Of a stretch of DNA of 64,000 nt, positions 22,202 to 34,349 are shown piece after piece. Each line of letters starts with the position of its first letter. Position 1 is the first letter of the stretch. Below the pieces are notes generated by a model. That model saw only the letters and a list, made by a program, of their open reading frames with translations, ran no database searches and was not told the DNA's origin. The stretch comes from Cherax quadricarinatus (Eukaryota > Arthropoda > Malacostraca > Decapoda > Parastacidae), in the NCBI RefSeq assembly GCF_038502225.1, contig NC_091300.1:43160532-43224531 (forward strand), read 5' to 3'. The translations under genes and the position numbers were made by a program.

Positions 22202-25200
22202 CAGTGGACCCTTGGTTATTGGCCGTTCCTGTTATCTGCCGACTCGGTGATCGGCCGTTTTTTTTGGCTCCCAGTTATCGGCCGTTTTGGACGTGTCTGT
22301 CCATCGGCTGGGGCCGCTTGCGCATCAGTTTGGCTGTGTCTCTCAGTGTGTGAGGAAGCTTCTGTTCATACATCCAAACATTTCGCTTATTTTCCATTTT
22401 TTTGTGGGTTTTTCGAAGAGCATCTGCAAAATAAGTAACCTGTGGTAAAGAAAGTGAGAAACACCATGGCATTTAAGCGTGAAGTGTAGCAGGCATGCAG
22501 GGAGTGTAGCAGGCATCCAGAGAGTGCAGCAGGCATGGAGGGAGTGTAGCAGACATGCAGGGAGTGTAGCAGGCAAGCAGAGAGCCTAACAGACATGCAT
22601 GGAGTGTAGCAGGCATGCAGGGAGTGTAGCAGGCATGCAGGGAGTGTATCAGACATGCAAGAAGTGTAGCATGCATGCAGAAAGTTTAGAAAACATGCAG
22701 GAAGTGTATCAGGCATGCAGGGAGTGCAACAGGCATGCAAGGAATGTAACAAGCATGCAGAGAGTGTAGCAGGCATGCAGGAAGTGTAGCAGGCATCCAG
22801 AAAGTGCAGCAGGCATGCGGGGAGTGTAGCAGATATGGAGGGAGTGTAGGAGACATGTAGGCAGTGTAGCAGGCATTCAGGGAGTGAAGAAGGCATGCAG
22901 GGAGTGTAACAGGCATGCAGGAAGTGTAGCAGCCATGTAGCAGACATGCAGGGAGTGTAGCAGGCATGCAGGGAATGTAGCAGACATGCAGGGAGTGTAG
23001 CAGGCATGCAGGGAATGTAGCAGACATGCAGGGAGTGTAGCAGGCATGCACAGTGTAGCAGGCATGCAGGGAGCATAGCAGGCATGCAGAGAGCATAGCA
23101 GACATACAGGCAGCATAGCAGACATGCAGGAAGCATAGCAGACATGCAGGAAGTGCATCGGGCATGCAGGGAGTGCATCAGACATGCAGGAAGTGTAGCA
23201 AGCATGCAGAAAGTGTAGCAGACATGCAGAGAGTGTAGCAGGCATGCAGGAAGTGTAGCAAGCATGCAGAAAGTGTAGCAGACATGCAGGGAGTGTAGCA
23301 GACATGCAGGGAGTGTAGCAGGCATGCAGGGAGTGTAGCAGACATGCAGGGAGTGTAGCAGACATGCAGGGAGTCTAATAAGCATGCAGAGAGTGTAGCA
23401 GACATGCAGGGAGTGTAACAGGCATGTAGAGAGTGTAGCAGGAATGCAAGGAGTGTAACAGGCATGCAAGGAGTGTAACAAACAAGCAGGGAGTGTAGCA
23501 GGCATGCAGGGAGTGTAACAGGCATGGAGGGAGTGTAGCAGGCATGCAGGGAGTCTAGCAGGAATGCAGGAAGTGTAACAGGCATACAGGGAGTGTAGCA
23601 AGCATGCATGAAGTGTAACAGGTGTGCAGGGAGTGTAACAGGCATGCAGGGAGTGTAACAGGTGTGCAGGGAGTGTAACAGGCATGCAGTGAGTGTAACA
23701 GGTGTGCAGGGAGTGTAACAGGCATGCAGGGAGTGTAGCAGGCATGCAGGGAGTGTAACAGGCATGCAGGGAGTGTAACAGGTGTGCAGGGAGTGTAACA
23801 GGCATGCAGGGAGTGTAACAGGCATGCAGAGAGTGTAGCAGGAATGCAGGGAATGTAACAGGCATGCAAGGAGTGTAACAGGCATGCAGGGAGTGTAGAA
23901 GACATGCAAGAAGTGAATCAGGAATGCAGGGAGTGTAACAGGCATGCAGGGAGTGTAGCAAGCATGCAGGAAGTGTAGCAAGCATGCAGAAAGTGTAGCA
24001 GGAATGCAGGGGGTGAAGCAGGCATGCAGGGAGTGTAGAAGACATGCAAGAAGTGAATCAGGAATGCAGGGAGTGTAACAGGCATGCAGGGAGTGTAGCA
24101 AGCATGCAGGAAGTGTAGCAAGCATGCAGGAAGTGTAGCAGGAATGCAGGGGGTGTAGCAGGCATGCAGGGAGTGTAGAAGACATGCAAGAAGTGAATCA
24201 GGAATGCAGGGAGTGTAACAGGCATGCAGGAAGTGTAGCAGGAATGCAGGGGGTGTAGCAGGCATGCAGGGAGTGTAACAGGCATGCATGGAGTGTAGCA
24301 GGCATGCAGGGAGTGTAACAGGCATGCAGGGAGTGTAACGGGCATGCAGGGAGTGTAACAGGCATGCAGGGAGTGTAACAGGCATGCAGGGAGTGTAGCA
24401 GGCATAAAGGGAGTGTAGCAGACATGCAAGTGAAGCAGGCATGCAGGGATTGTAGAAGGCATGTAGGGAGTGTAACAGGCATGTAGGGAGTGTAACAGGC
24501 ATGTAGGGAGTGTAACAGGCATGCAAGGAGTGTAACAGGCATGCAGGGAGTGTAGCAGACGTGCAGGGAATGTAACAGGCATGCAGGGAGTGTAAGAGAC
24601 GTGCAGGGAGTGTAACAGGCATGCAGGGAGTGTAACAGGCATGCAAGGAGTGTAACAGGCATGCAGGGAGTGTAGCAGACGTGCAGGGAATGTAACAGGC
24701 ATGCAGGGAGTGTAGACGTGCAGGGAGTGTAGCAGACATGCAGGGAGTGTAGCAGGCATGCAGGGAGTGTAGCAGACGTGCAGGGAGTGTAGCAGACATG
24801 CAGGGAATGTAGCAGGCATGCAGGGAGTGTAGGAGACGTGCAGGGAGTGTAGCAGACATGCAGGGAGTGTAGCAGACATGCAGGGAGTGTAGCAGGCATG
24901 CAGGGAGTGTAGCAGGCATACAGGGAGTGTAACAGACATGCAGGGAGTGTAACAGGCATGCAAGGATTGTAACAGGCATGCAAGGAGTGTAGCAGGCATG
25001 CAATGAGTGTAGGAGACGTGCAGAGAGTGTAGCAGTCATGCAGGGAGTGTAGCAGACATGCAAGGAGTGTACCAGGCATGCAGGGAGTGTAGCAGGCATG
25101 CAGGAAGTGTACCAGGCATGCAGGAAGTGTAACAGGCATGCAGGGAGTGTAACAGGCATGCAGGGAGTGTAGCAGGCATGCAGGGAGTGTAACAGGCATG

Positions 25201-27305
25201 CAAAGAGTATAACAGGCATGCAGGGAGTGTAGCAGGAATGCAGGGAGTGTAGCAGGAATGCAAGTAGTGTAGCAGGTATGCAGGGAGTGTAGCAGACATG
25301 CAGGGAGTGTAGCAGGCATGCAAGGAGTGTAGCAGACATGCAGGGAGTGTAACAGGCATACAAGGAGTGTAACAGGCATGCATGGAGTGTAGCAGGAATG
25401 CAGGGAGTGTAGCAGGAATGCAGGGAGTGTAGCAGACATGCAGGGAGTGCAGCAGACATGCAAGGAGTATAGCAGGCATGCATAGAGTTTAACAGGCATG
25501 CAGGGAGTGTAGAAGGTATGCAGGAAGTGTAACACGCAAGCAAGGAGAGTAACAGGCATTTAGGGAGTGTAGCAGACATGCAGGGAGTGTAGCAGATATG
25601 CAAGGAGTGTAGCAGATATGCAAGGAGTGTAGCAGATATGCAAGGAGTGTAACAAGCTAGCAGGGAGTGTAGCAGGCATGCAGGGAGCATAGAAGGCATG
25701 CAAGGAGTGTAGCAGATATGCAGGGAGTGTAACAGGCATGTAGGGAGTGTAACAGGCATCCAGGGAGTGTAGCAGACGTGCAGGGAATGTAACAGGCGTG
25801 CAAGGAGTGTAGCAGACATGCAGGGAATGTAACAGGCATGCAAGGAGTGTAGCAGGCATGCAGGGAGTGTAGGAGACGTGCAGGGAGTGTAGGAGACGTG
25901 CAGGGAGTGTAGCAGGCATGCAGGGAGTGTAGCAGGCATGCAGGGAGTGTAACAGGCATGCAAGGAGTGTAACTGGCATGCAAGGAGTGTAACAGGCATG
26001 AAAGGAGTGTAACAGGCATGCAAGGAGTGTAGGAGACGTGTAGAGAGTGTAGCAGACATGCAGGGAGTGTAGCAGACATGCAAGGAGTGTAGCAGGCATG
26101 CAGGGAGTGTAGCAGGCATGCAGGGAGTGTAGCAGGCATGCAGGGAGTGTAGCAGGCATGCAGGGAGTGTAACAGGCATGCAAGGAGTGTAACTGGCATG
26201 CAAGGAGTGTAACAGGCATGAAAGGAGTGTAACAGGCATGCAAGGAGTGTAGGAGACGTGTAGAGAGTGTAGCAGACATGCAGGGAGTGTAGCAGACATG
26301 CAAGGAGTGTAGCAGACATGCAGGGAATGTAACAGGCATGCAAGGAGTGTAGCAGGCATGCAGGGAGTGTAGGAGACGTGCAGGGAGTGTAGGAGACGTG
26401 CAGGGAGTGTAGCAGGCATGCAGGGAGTGTAGCAGGCATGCAGGGAGTGTAACAGGCATGCAAGGAGTGTAACTGGCATGCAAGGAGTGTAACAGGCATG
26501 AAAGGAGTGTAACAGGCATGCAAGGAGTGTAGGAGACGTGTAGAGAGTGTAGCAGACATGCAGGGAGTGTAGCAGACATGCAAGGAGTGTAGCAGGCATG
26601 CAGGGAGTGTACCAGGCATGCAGGGAGTGTAGCAGGCATGCAGGGAGTGTAGCAGGCATGCAGGGAGTGTAGCAGACATGCAAGGAGTGTAGCAGGCATG
26701 CAGGGAGTGTAGCAGGCATGCAGGAAGCTTAACAATCATGCAGGAAGTGTAACAGGCATGCAGGGAGTGTACCTGGCATACAGGGAGTGTAGCAGGCATG
26801 CAGGGTGTGCAGCAGGCATGCAGGGAGCATAGCAGGAATGCAGGGAGTGTAGCAGGAATGCAGGTAGTGTAGCAGGTATGCAGGGAGTGTAGCAGACATG
26901 CAGGGAGTGTAGCAGGCATGCAAGGAGTGTAGCAGACATGCAGGGAGTGTAACAGGCATGCAGGGAGTGTAGCAGGAATGCAGGGAGTGTAGCAGGAATG
27001 CAGGGAGTGTAGCAGGAATGCAGGGAGTGTAGCAGACATGCAAGGAGTGTAGCAGGCATGCATGGAGTTTAACAGGCATGCAGGGAGTGTAGAATACATT
27101 CCAGAAGCCATCATCAGTCTTCAATAAAGGTATATAATACTGATTTAATTGTTAAAAAATTATTTTTTTGTGAATATATTTGTCTGGAACAGATGAATTA
27201 TATTTACACATACTCTTATGGGAAATATTATTTGGGTTTTTCTGCCATTTCAAGTTTAGGCCTAGCTTCTAGAATGGATTATGGCTGATAACTGAGGGTC
27301 CACTG
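22202..27305. mobile_element. Tigger/pogo element T2, interior replaced by a minisatellite
   Basis: Flanked by TA (22200-22201 and 27306-27307). Left end CAGTGGACCCTTGGTTATTG; right end read inward CAGTGGACCCTCAGTTATCA, so the inverted repeats match at most positions. A leader and an ATG (near 22466, ATGGCATTTAAGCGTGAAG, encoding MAFKRE) look like the start of a Tigger transposase, but the frame passes at once into a 20-bp tandem array. After the array, about 200 bp of 3' sequence leads to the right TIR. No transposase is left. Confidence 0.85.
22477..27092. repeat. 4.6-kb minisatellite, 20-bp unit, about 230 copies
   Basis: The plus-strand unit is GCAGGCATGCAGGGAGTGTA with frequent variants (AACAGGCATG, AGCAGACATG, GACGTG, CAAGGAGTGT). 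The register is almost strictly 20 bp throughout. Higher-order copies are visible: the rare AACTGGCATG variant recurs at 25971, 26191 and 26471 in the same neighbourhood, 220 and 280 bp apart. The array lacks stop codons in all minus-strand frames, which produces long spurious frames with a 20-residue period. Confidence 0.97.
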
Positions 27306-27307
27306 TA

Positions 27308-27458
27308 CTCTGTACCTTATCTTGCAAATTACAGCGGGCCTGCAGTAATCATGACTTCAATATTTGTGAATTATTTTTGTAGGCAATAATTTTAATAAGT
27401 GTCTTGCAAATTCTACTACTTTTCATGCATGAAAACCACTGTATTTTGTGTGTATAGT
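27308..27458. other. Short unassigned flank between T2 and MITE M7
   Basis: 150 bp of AT-rich sequence with no feature recognised. Confidence 0.4.
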
Positions 27459-27518
27459 TTAACCCTTTCAGAGTTTCCGACGTACTAGTACGTCTTACAC
27501 ACCAGGGTTATTGATGTA

Positions 27519-29703
27519 CATGTCCTCCATCACAAATCCGGCATCATTGGGACCTGTAGTGTGCCAGATTACTGAGTTTGCCAGATTGCAGAGTGGTTAG
27601 GTTAGAATACACTTAAAAAATTAACCAACTTGACTTACACAAAGTTCATTGAACATCGGCAAAAATCGAACATTTCCGCTACTTTGAGCTCAATTTCAAG
27701 GTACTTTTCATCATGAAAGCAATGAAAATCATGTCTATTTCTGTAATATATCTTCCATTCTATCAAATGAGACCAAAAAAATGAGAATACAACCATAAAA
27801 ACCATACGAAAATATACTGCAAAGACGCGGCCAATGGCTGAGAAGTGAACTCCCTTACTTATCGTCCGTCTTTTTTATTTTTGTTGTACATTAAGAAGCA
27901 TCTTTCCATCATACATTGCCCAAGTTTCAATGAGATAGCCCAACAAACAACTGGGGAAAAAAGAATATTTACCAAAAATCATGGCAAGATCAAGCCAGGT
28001 ACTGGAAATACGTCACTTTGTCTGACTTTTTTGGGTTATCCTAGGTTCTCTATACATATGCTGCTATGTATGATAATCTATGTAACTATTTGTGTATAGT
28101 ACCTGAATAAACTTACTTACTTCTAGTCTGTTGACTGAGTACAAGAAACCGCCCATTCACCTATTTCAACTAACCAATAAAGTGGTCAGAAATTGGCAAT
28201 TTGGCCAATTTCACAGATGTCAATTTCAAAATAGGGTCCAGAATAGACTATGTAGACATTCCAGGCATTAAAATAACATTTTCTCTGTTCATTAGTCATG
28301 GCTCCAGGCCCCTCTTATATTACTCTTGCTTACCATTTGGAATTTTTATTCACATAAAAAAATAGAAGATTTACTGTTATGCAGACTGCTGCATTATTGT
28401 AATAATTGTATAAATAATGTCAACCCATTCTTGACTGCGCATTGGAATTTGGACCGGAAGGCGGACAGGTGTTGGACGGTGACATCATTTGCTTACCCGA
28501 CCGAGCATTGCAAAAGAATAGAACTTTTCTGCAACTGTGAGTGCAATTTCAAGGTACTTTTCATCATGTAAGCAATCAAAATCATATCTATTTCTGTAAT
28601 ATATCTTCCATTCTATCAAATGAGACCGAAAAAATGAGAATATAACCATAAAAACCATACAAAAATATACCGCTAAGCGGCCGCTAATGGCTGAGAAGTG
28701 AACTCCGATATTTATGGTCTGATTTCTTTCATTTTTGGTGTACATTAAGAAGTATCTTTCCATTATACACTGCCCAAGTTTCAATAAGATAACCCAACAA
28801 ACAAATGAGAGAATAACAATAAGAATAATAATAATTTACTTCATGTGCATGTACATGAGATACAGACATAGCTGACATCAGTGACATACTACTATATACA
28901 AAGCCACTTGTTATGCTGAGGATTTCAAGCAAATTAGGTCAGTGTCTCAGAATAACACCCACACCATTTGACTAACACCCAGGTACCCATTTACTGATGG
29001 GTAAACATAGACAACAGGTGTAAAGAAATGCCCAGTGTTTCTACCCTGGCTGGGAATCGAATATTTATCAAAAATCATATATGGCTAACCCAAGCCAGGT
29101 ACTACAAATAAGCCATGTTTTCTGACTTTTTTGGGGTTATTCTAGGTTCTCTACACATATGCTGCTATGTGTGGTAATCTATGTAGAGAAAATAGCCGTT
29201 TTGTTTCAGGTTTATGGTGCAGTACGAGTGTATATTACAGTTAGCCCTGTGCTACACTCCGTCTTCTCTAATATAAGCCCCAAGACAGGGATAGGAGAAT
29301 GGTACCCATTCTTTCATATGTAGGTCTACCAGCTTTCTACCACTAGATTTGAGGGTGCTTGAATTTAGGCGTACTAGTACATCAAAAACTCTGGGTTGTA
29401 AGCCGTACTAGTACGGCCGAAACCCTCAAAGGGTTAATGGACAATGTACTGTGTAGGTGCTTTACACAACGAAAAGAATTTCTATTATTTATTGGAACCA
29501 TGGCTAGGGTTAAAAGTAAGCAGGTTATAACAATAAATGGAGAAAAAGAAATTGGAATGACTTATGCAGCAAGTAGCGCCACCAAACAGTACCAGCAGGT
29601 TGGTTTGGCGACCCTGGAAATTTGAAATTATGCTAGCTGAAATTAGTGCCGAATAACTGAAGGAACCGAATAACTGATTGCCGGATTTGTGATGGCGGAC
29701 CTG
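27519..29703. mobile_element. TA-flanked DNA transposon T3, 2.2 kb, no intact gene
   Basis: TA at 27517-27518 and 29704-29705. The inverted ends share CCATCACAAATCCGGCA after CATGTCCT or CAGGTCCG. Inside lie pieces of other repeats: MITE interior blocks (27650-27830, 28130-28670), two copies of a GAAGTGAACTCC block (27845, 28697), two copies of a TTCTCTATACATATGCTGCT-type block (near 28048 and 29148), and an alpha-type TTAA end at 29438 with CGTACTAGTACG at 29404-29415. No transposase is recognisable. The superfamily (Tc1/mariner or pogo) is inferred from the TA target and TIR style. Confidence 0.75.
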
Positions 29704-29851
29704 TACTAGCGCCTTCAAATCAAGTGAGAGAAAGCTGGTAGGCCTACATATGAAAGAATGGGTCTATATGGTCAGTGTGCACAGTATAAAAAAAAAAATC
29801 CTGCAGCACACAGTGCATAATGAGAAAAAAAAAATTGACCGTGTTTTTGGT

Positions 29852-30940
29852 TTAACCCTTTCAGGGTCGGCAGGTCCTTCCCTAAACTTGTTCTCAGGGT
29901 TGGAAATTTTTCGGAAAAAAAAAAAAAAAAAAAAAAAAAAAATTCTTATGAAATGATGGAAAATCTTTTCTCGGTCATAATGACACCAAAACTATATAAT
30001 TTATTGGAAAACTTAAGGAATTATGCTCTCACGAAGTTAGCAGTCTCGACGATGTTTACACATTGGTGATTTCACCTAATCTGAGCCGTATTTCCGGCCA
30101 ATTCCAATGTACCAGTCAACAAAAATCGTAACTATTTTGCTTGAACTCCATTTTTGCTATCGAATGAGTACAAAAAAACCACCCATTTACCAATTTCAAC
30201 TATCCAATAAAGTGGTCAGAAATTGGCAATTTTGCCAATTTCACACAAATTTCAAAACATGCCAATTTCCAAAAAGGGTCCAGAATAAACAAGACAGACA
30301 TTCCTGGCACTAAAATAACATTTTTTCTGTTCATCAGACACGTCCCCAGGCCTCTCTTACATTTATTTCGCTTTCCACCTTGAATTTTTATTCTCACATA
30401 AAATAGAAGATTTACTGTTATGCAGACTACCACATTAGTGTAGAAATTGCATAAACAATACCAGCGTGCTTGTGAAAGAATATTAGACTCACCAGTTGAC
30501 GTGTATTGGACGCATGGCATGATTTGTTTACTTTTGAACTTTGGCAAATATCGAACATTTCTGCTACTTTGAGCTCAATTTCAAGGTGCTTTTCATTGTG
30601 AAACCAATCAAAATCATCACAATTTCTGTAATATGTCTTCCATTCTATAAAATGAGACCAGGCAAACTAGAATACAACCATAAATAGCATACGAAAATAC
30701 ACTGCAAAGTCGCTGTTTTAAACCAAAAGCACGGTCGGAGTCTTTTTTTCTCGTTATGCACTGTGTGCTGCAGGATTTTTTTATACCATGCACACTGACC
30801 ACATAGACCCATTCTTTCATATGTAGGCCTAACAGCTTTCTCTTGCTAGATTTAAAGGCGCTAGAATTTATGTGTACTAGTACTGCACCAACCCGGGCAT
30901 GCAAGCTGTACAAGTACAGAACCAACCCTGAAAAGGTTAA
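29852..30940. mobile_element. TTAA MITE M8 nested in M7
   Basis: Left end TTAACCCTTTCAGGGTCGG, right end CCAACCCTGAAAAGGTTAA. The right end has GTACTAGTAC in one slot and CTGTACAAGTACAG in the other, a near-palindrome with a changed core. The interior is colinear with M3. It contains a poly-A run at 29915-29942. Confidence 0.88.
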
Positions 30941-31777
30941 AATGGCAACTTTGCACTGTATTTTCGTATGGTATTTATGGTTGTATTCTAGTTTTCCTAG
31001 TTTCATTTTATTGAATGGAAGACATTACAGAAATTGAGATGATTTTTATTGGTTTCACAATGAAAAGTAACTTGAAATTGAGCTCAAAGTAGCAGAAATG
31101 TTCGATTTTTGCCAAAGTTCAAAAGTAAACAAATCATGCCATGCGTTCAATACATGTCAACTGGTGAGTCTAATATTCTTTCACAAGCGCACTGATATTA
31201 TTTATACCATTTCTACACTAATGCAGTAGTCTGCATAACAGTAAATCTTCTAATTTTTTTGTGAGAACAAAAATCCAAAGTGGAAAGCAAAAGAAATGTA
31301 AGAAGGGCCTGGGGACGTGACTAATGAACAGAGAAAATGTTATTTTAGTGACAGGAATGTCTGTTTATTCTGGACAATATTTGGAAATTGGCACCTTTTG
31401 AAATTTGTGTGAAATTGGCAAAATTGCCAATTTCTGACCACTTTATTGAATAGTTGATATCAGTAAATGGGTAGTTTCTTGTACTCATTCGATAGCAAAA
31501 ATGGAGTTCTAGCGAATTAGTTATGATTTTTGTCGACTAGTACACTGGAATTGGCCGAAAATAGGGCTCAAATTGGGCAAAATTACCGATGCATAAACAT
31601 CGTCAAGACCGCTAACTTCGTGAGAACATAATTCCCTAAGTTTTCTATCAAATTTTATACGTTTGGTGTCACTATGATCGGGAAAAGATTCTCTTATCAT
31701 TTCATAAGAAAAAATAATTTTTTTTTTTTCGAAAATTTTTTGACCATGAGAGGGCCTCTCAACTCTGAAAGGGTTAA

Positions 31778-32405
31778 TGAGCCTTTAGGAATACCAAACC
31801 CAAGTAAATACTACTGTTTACCATTTTATGGAATTTCCATTTTGTTAAAAAGTTTGCCATAATGGACTATCCTTGTAACTGGATGGTCTCAGTGCATTTC
31901 TACACTAATCTGATTGTAAACAACTGACCTGGGGAGGCTGCAGTGTAATAAATTGTGTTTAGGTTTCAATGAACCACTAGGAATCATACAACCAACATTA
32001 TTATATCAGTGTTAGGAGCCTCAACACTGATATAATAATCTTGCTCATCTGCGTAAGTGGAAAACTAAGACTGAAGAGGCTAGGAAGTCTTGACAACTGG
32101 GATGCATATGCAGAGGATTTCTTATTACAGATCCTGAGCAAAACCCCACACCACTTTGTAGGAGTACAGCCAATTACTGGCTGACCTCCCTGCAGAGAAA
32201 AAAAATACTGTACAATGCTAACATAACCAAAAATGCAAATCCATGCAGATGCAGAAGAGCATATGTCCTTAGAAATCACAAGGAGATTCTAGGGTACAAA
32301 AACACACTTGTGACAATGCAACAATGTCTGGGCTGAGAGATAATTATAGTTAGACTGACTTTCCTGAATGGTCACATAATCAATGACATGCACCAATATA
32401 AATAC
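31778..32405. other. Unassigned 630 bp, possibly host DNA
   Basis: No LINE, TIR or tandem repeat recognised apart from the hairpin at 31997-32039. No convincing exon was found. Confidence 0.4.
31997..32039. repeat. 17-bp perfect inverted repeat, 9-nt loop
   Basis: Arms ATTATTATATCAGTGTT (31997-32013) and AACACTGATATAATAAT (32023-32039) enclose AGGAGCCTC. It is too AT-rich for a typical structured RNA, and no U-run follows. Confidence 0.9.
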
Positions 32406-32407
32406 TA

Positions 32408-32758
32408 CAGCAGAACCTTGGCTTAGGAATGTCCCACCATGCGAAGTTTTCAGGATATGAACAGTTGCTCGGTCGATTTTTTGCTTCTGGATACGAACGA
32501 AATTTCAGGATGTGAGCTTCCCCCTCAAGGAAGGTTCCTTGGTGAGGGGACCTTGATCTAGGGAACTAGATCTGTGCTCCAATTCCCTAAATTAATAATA
32601 CATAATAATTATTATTATTATAATAATATATACATACAGTGGAACCTCGGCTTACAAATTTAATCCGTTCCATGACCTCGTTCGTATGCCGAGTCAATTT
32701 TCCTCATTTAAATAAACTGAAATGGCATTAATCCGTTCCAGCGAAATTTAAGTTGGAT
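32408..32758. mobile_element. Two Tigger-type ends with a SINE-like repeat between them
   Basis: TA then CAGCAGAACCTTGGCTTAGG starts at 32408 and matches the T4 right end read inward. A SINE-like repeat occupies 32519-32633. A second end, CAGTGGAACCTCGGCTTACA, starts at 32637 after TA and matches the T4 left end (both continue TTTAATCC). Neither has its partner close by, so these are remnants. Confidence 0.7.
32519..32633 (+). mobile_element. SINE-like repeat S, head portion and AT-rich tail
   Basis: Head CCCCTCAAGGAAGGTTCCTT, then GATCTAGGGAACTAGATCTG and CCAATTCCCTAAAT, ending in an AATAAT-type tail. The same head is seen at 41548-41717 (longer) and at 39962-40025, both in antisense. No tRNA-like A and B boxes could be assigned. 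Confidence 0.75.
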
Positions 32759-33231
32759 AAATTTAGATTTAGAAAGGACATAGGTAAGTTAAGTACACCT
32801 ACCATCTGACTTACGACCGAGTTCGGTTCCAAGAAACGGGTCGTAAGTCGAAATGGTCGTAAGTCGAACTTTACTACTGAATATCAACCAAACATTTTTG
32901 TAATGACTTTATTTTATTGCTTTATTTTGGTATTTCATGTTTTACTTTACTTTTTATGCTGTTAGTACTGTATTTTATACTGTATGGTTTAGGATAAACA
33001 CTGTGTACAACACAAATAGTTGTTTATTTCCCAGAAATTTGGCATAAAAAACACGGTCGTAAGTCGAGTGGTCGTAAGTCGAGCAGGTCGTAAGTCGGAT
33101 GGTAGGTGTACTGGTTTTCTAACAGAGTTGTGGATGCATGGAACAATTCACTTATCTAGGTCTGGGGTGGGGGCACTGGCAACTGCAGTGGAGGGAGATG
33201 TTAGGACTGTAAAGTAGGAATAGTTAGTGGT
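32759..33231 (+). pseudogene. LINE C-terminal scrap, interrupted by a TA MITE
   Basis: Joining across the MITE at 32798-33108 gives a stretch encoding FRFRKDIGK and NRVVDAWNN-like residues (GFLTELWMHGTIH in the broken frame), the style of a CR1/Jockey C-terminus. Very degraded. Confidence 0.45.
32798..33108. mobile_element. 311-bp TA-flanked MITE with 23-bp TIRs
   Basis: TA at 32796-32797 and 33109-33110. The inverted ends begin CACCTACCATC and continue with GACTTACGACC, with one mismatch over 23 bp. Near each end GGTCGTAAGTCG-type motifs are repeated in tandem (three close to the right end). Non-coding. Confidence 0.92.
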
Positions 33232-34348
33232 ATGGGTTTTGGCGGGAAAACAGTTAAGTCCCAGTGTAGTAATATTACGAGTTCTAGGGGAACTAGTAAT
33301 AGGCAGAATGAGGTGGATATTGGAAAGCCAGTGGCATTAGGTGACAAGGACAGTAATAGGTTTAGTGGCAAAACAGAAATGAGCAGGAAGGGTAAAGTAA
33401 AGAAAAAGGATGGTCTTTAAATATACATTATGCTAATACCCCTAGTGCTAGGAATAAGATGGACGAGTTGAGATTAGTTGCTAGTGCAGGTAACATTGAT
33501 GTATTTGCCATAACCGAGATGTGATTTAATTCAAAATGTCAGGACATGCCTGCAGAATGTCACATTCAGGGTTTTAACCCTTAAATGGTCCAAACGTATA
33601 TATACGTTTTTTCAACATCTGAAAGTATATAAAAAAAATGTAGATCTTCTTTTTTGTTTTACATTTGAAAACGTGTAAAAAAAACTTTTATCTACATTTT
33701 TTTTGTTATATTTGAAAATATGTAAACAAAAGTAGATCTACTTTTGTAGCACTATGAATTTGAACGTCGATCTGTTTGGACCGTTTAAGGGTTAAATTGT
33801 TCCAAGTAGATAGAAGTATCGGGAAAGGGTGTGGGGTGGCACTGTATGTCCGAGATCGCTTGAACTGTTGCATAAAAACGGGTATTAAGTCTGAAGTAAC
33901 ACGTACAGAGTCTGTTTGGATAGAATTTTCAGAGGGGCATGAAAAATTGATTTTAGGTGTGATATACTGTCCCCCAAACTTAGATAGGGATCAAGGGAGA
34001 CTACTATGGGAGGAAATTGTTAAGGCCACAATGCACGATAACATAGTAATTCTATGAGACTAACTTTAGTCATATTGATTGGAATTTCTTGAATGGAAAT
34101 TTAAATAAAACGACTTCTTAGAAGTAGTTCAGGATTGTTTTTTGAAGCACTTTGTGACAGAGCCTACAAGGAGAAATAACCTGCTTGACTTGGTTTTGGC
34201 AAACAAGGAAACCCTTGTTAATAATTTAGAAGTTACAGAGGAACTCAGCACAAGCAATCACAAATCAATTACCTTTAGCATTGAATGGAAGTACAATAGT
34301 AGGGATAATTCAGCAATAGTCCCAGATTTTCACTTAGCAGATTACGCC
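33232..34348 (+). pseudogene. Jockey-superfamily LINE family D, 5' part and endonuclease
   Basis: After a hydrophilic stretch (33232-33420) comes SARNKMDELRLVASAGNIDV and FAITEM, the endonuclease start. Past the MITE at 33574-33795 the frame gives GKGCGVALYVRDRLN, LILGVIYCPPNLD, VTEPTRRNNLLDLVLANKE and LSTSNHKSI. A stop at the FAITEM position and a damaged GDFN-type motif near 34055 mark it as dead. There is no reverse transcriptase. The clade is uncertain. Confidence 0.75.
33574..33795. mobile_element. TTAA MITE, subfamily gamma, copy G2
   Basis: 222 bp bounded by TTAA, inverted relative to G1 at 5246. Ends are CCCTTAAATGGTCCAAAC and TTTGGACCGTTTAAGGG. The palindrome CGTATATATACG is at 33595-33606 and an internal AAGTAGATCTACTTTT palindrome near 33730. 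It is inserted in the LINE D endonuclease. Confidence 0.92.
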
Positions 34349-34349
34349 T

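Larger units (their letters stand above)
27459..31777. mobile_element. TTAA MITE M7 (alpha) split by T3 and MITE M8
   Basis: Left end TTAACCCTTTCAGAGTTTCC with CGTACTAGTACG at 27481-27492; right end CAACTCTGAAAGGGTTAA at 31760-31777. Taking out T3 (27519-29703) and M8 (29852-30940) leaves a single MITE colinear with M1 and M3. M8 is inserted in the TTAA of GTTTTTGGTTTAAA, an internal site of the MITE. Confidence 0.8.

Noticed and set aside
22477..27092. CRISPR array
   Set aside because: Units are contiguous without unique spacers, the repeat itself varies, and the setting is eukaryotic.
22387..27124. Very long minus-strand open frames (up to 933 codons) of Cys/Leu/His-rich 20-residue repeats
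   Set aside because: They are the 20-bp minisatellite read in frames that lack stops. All three minus frames stay open for long stretches, as expected for a tandem repeat whose unit length is not a multiple of three.
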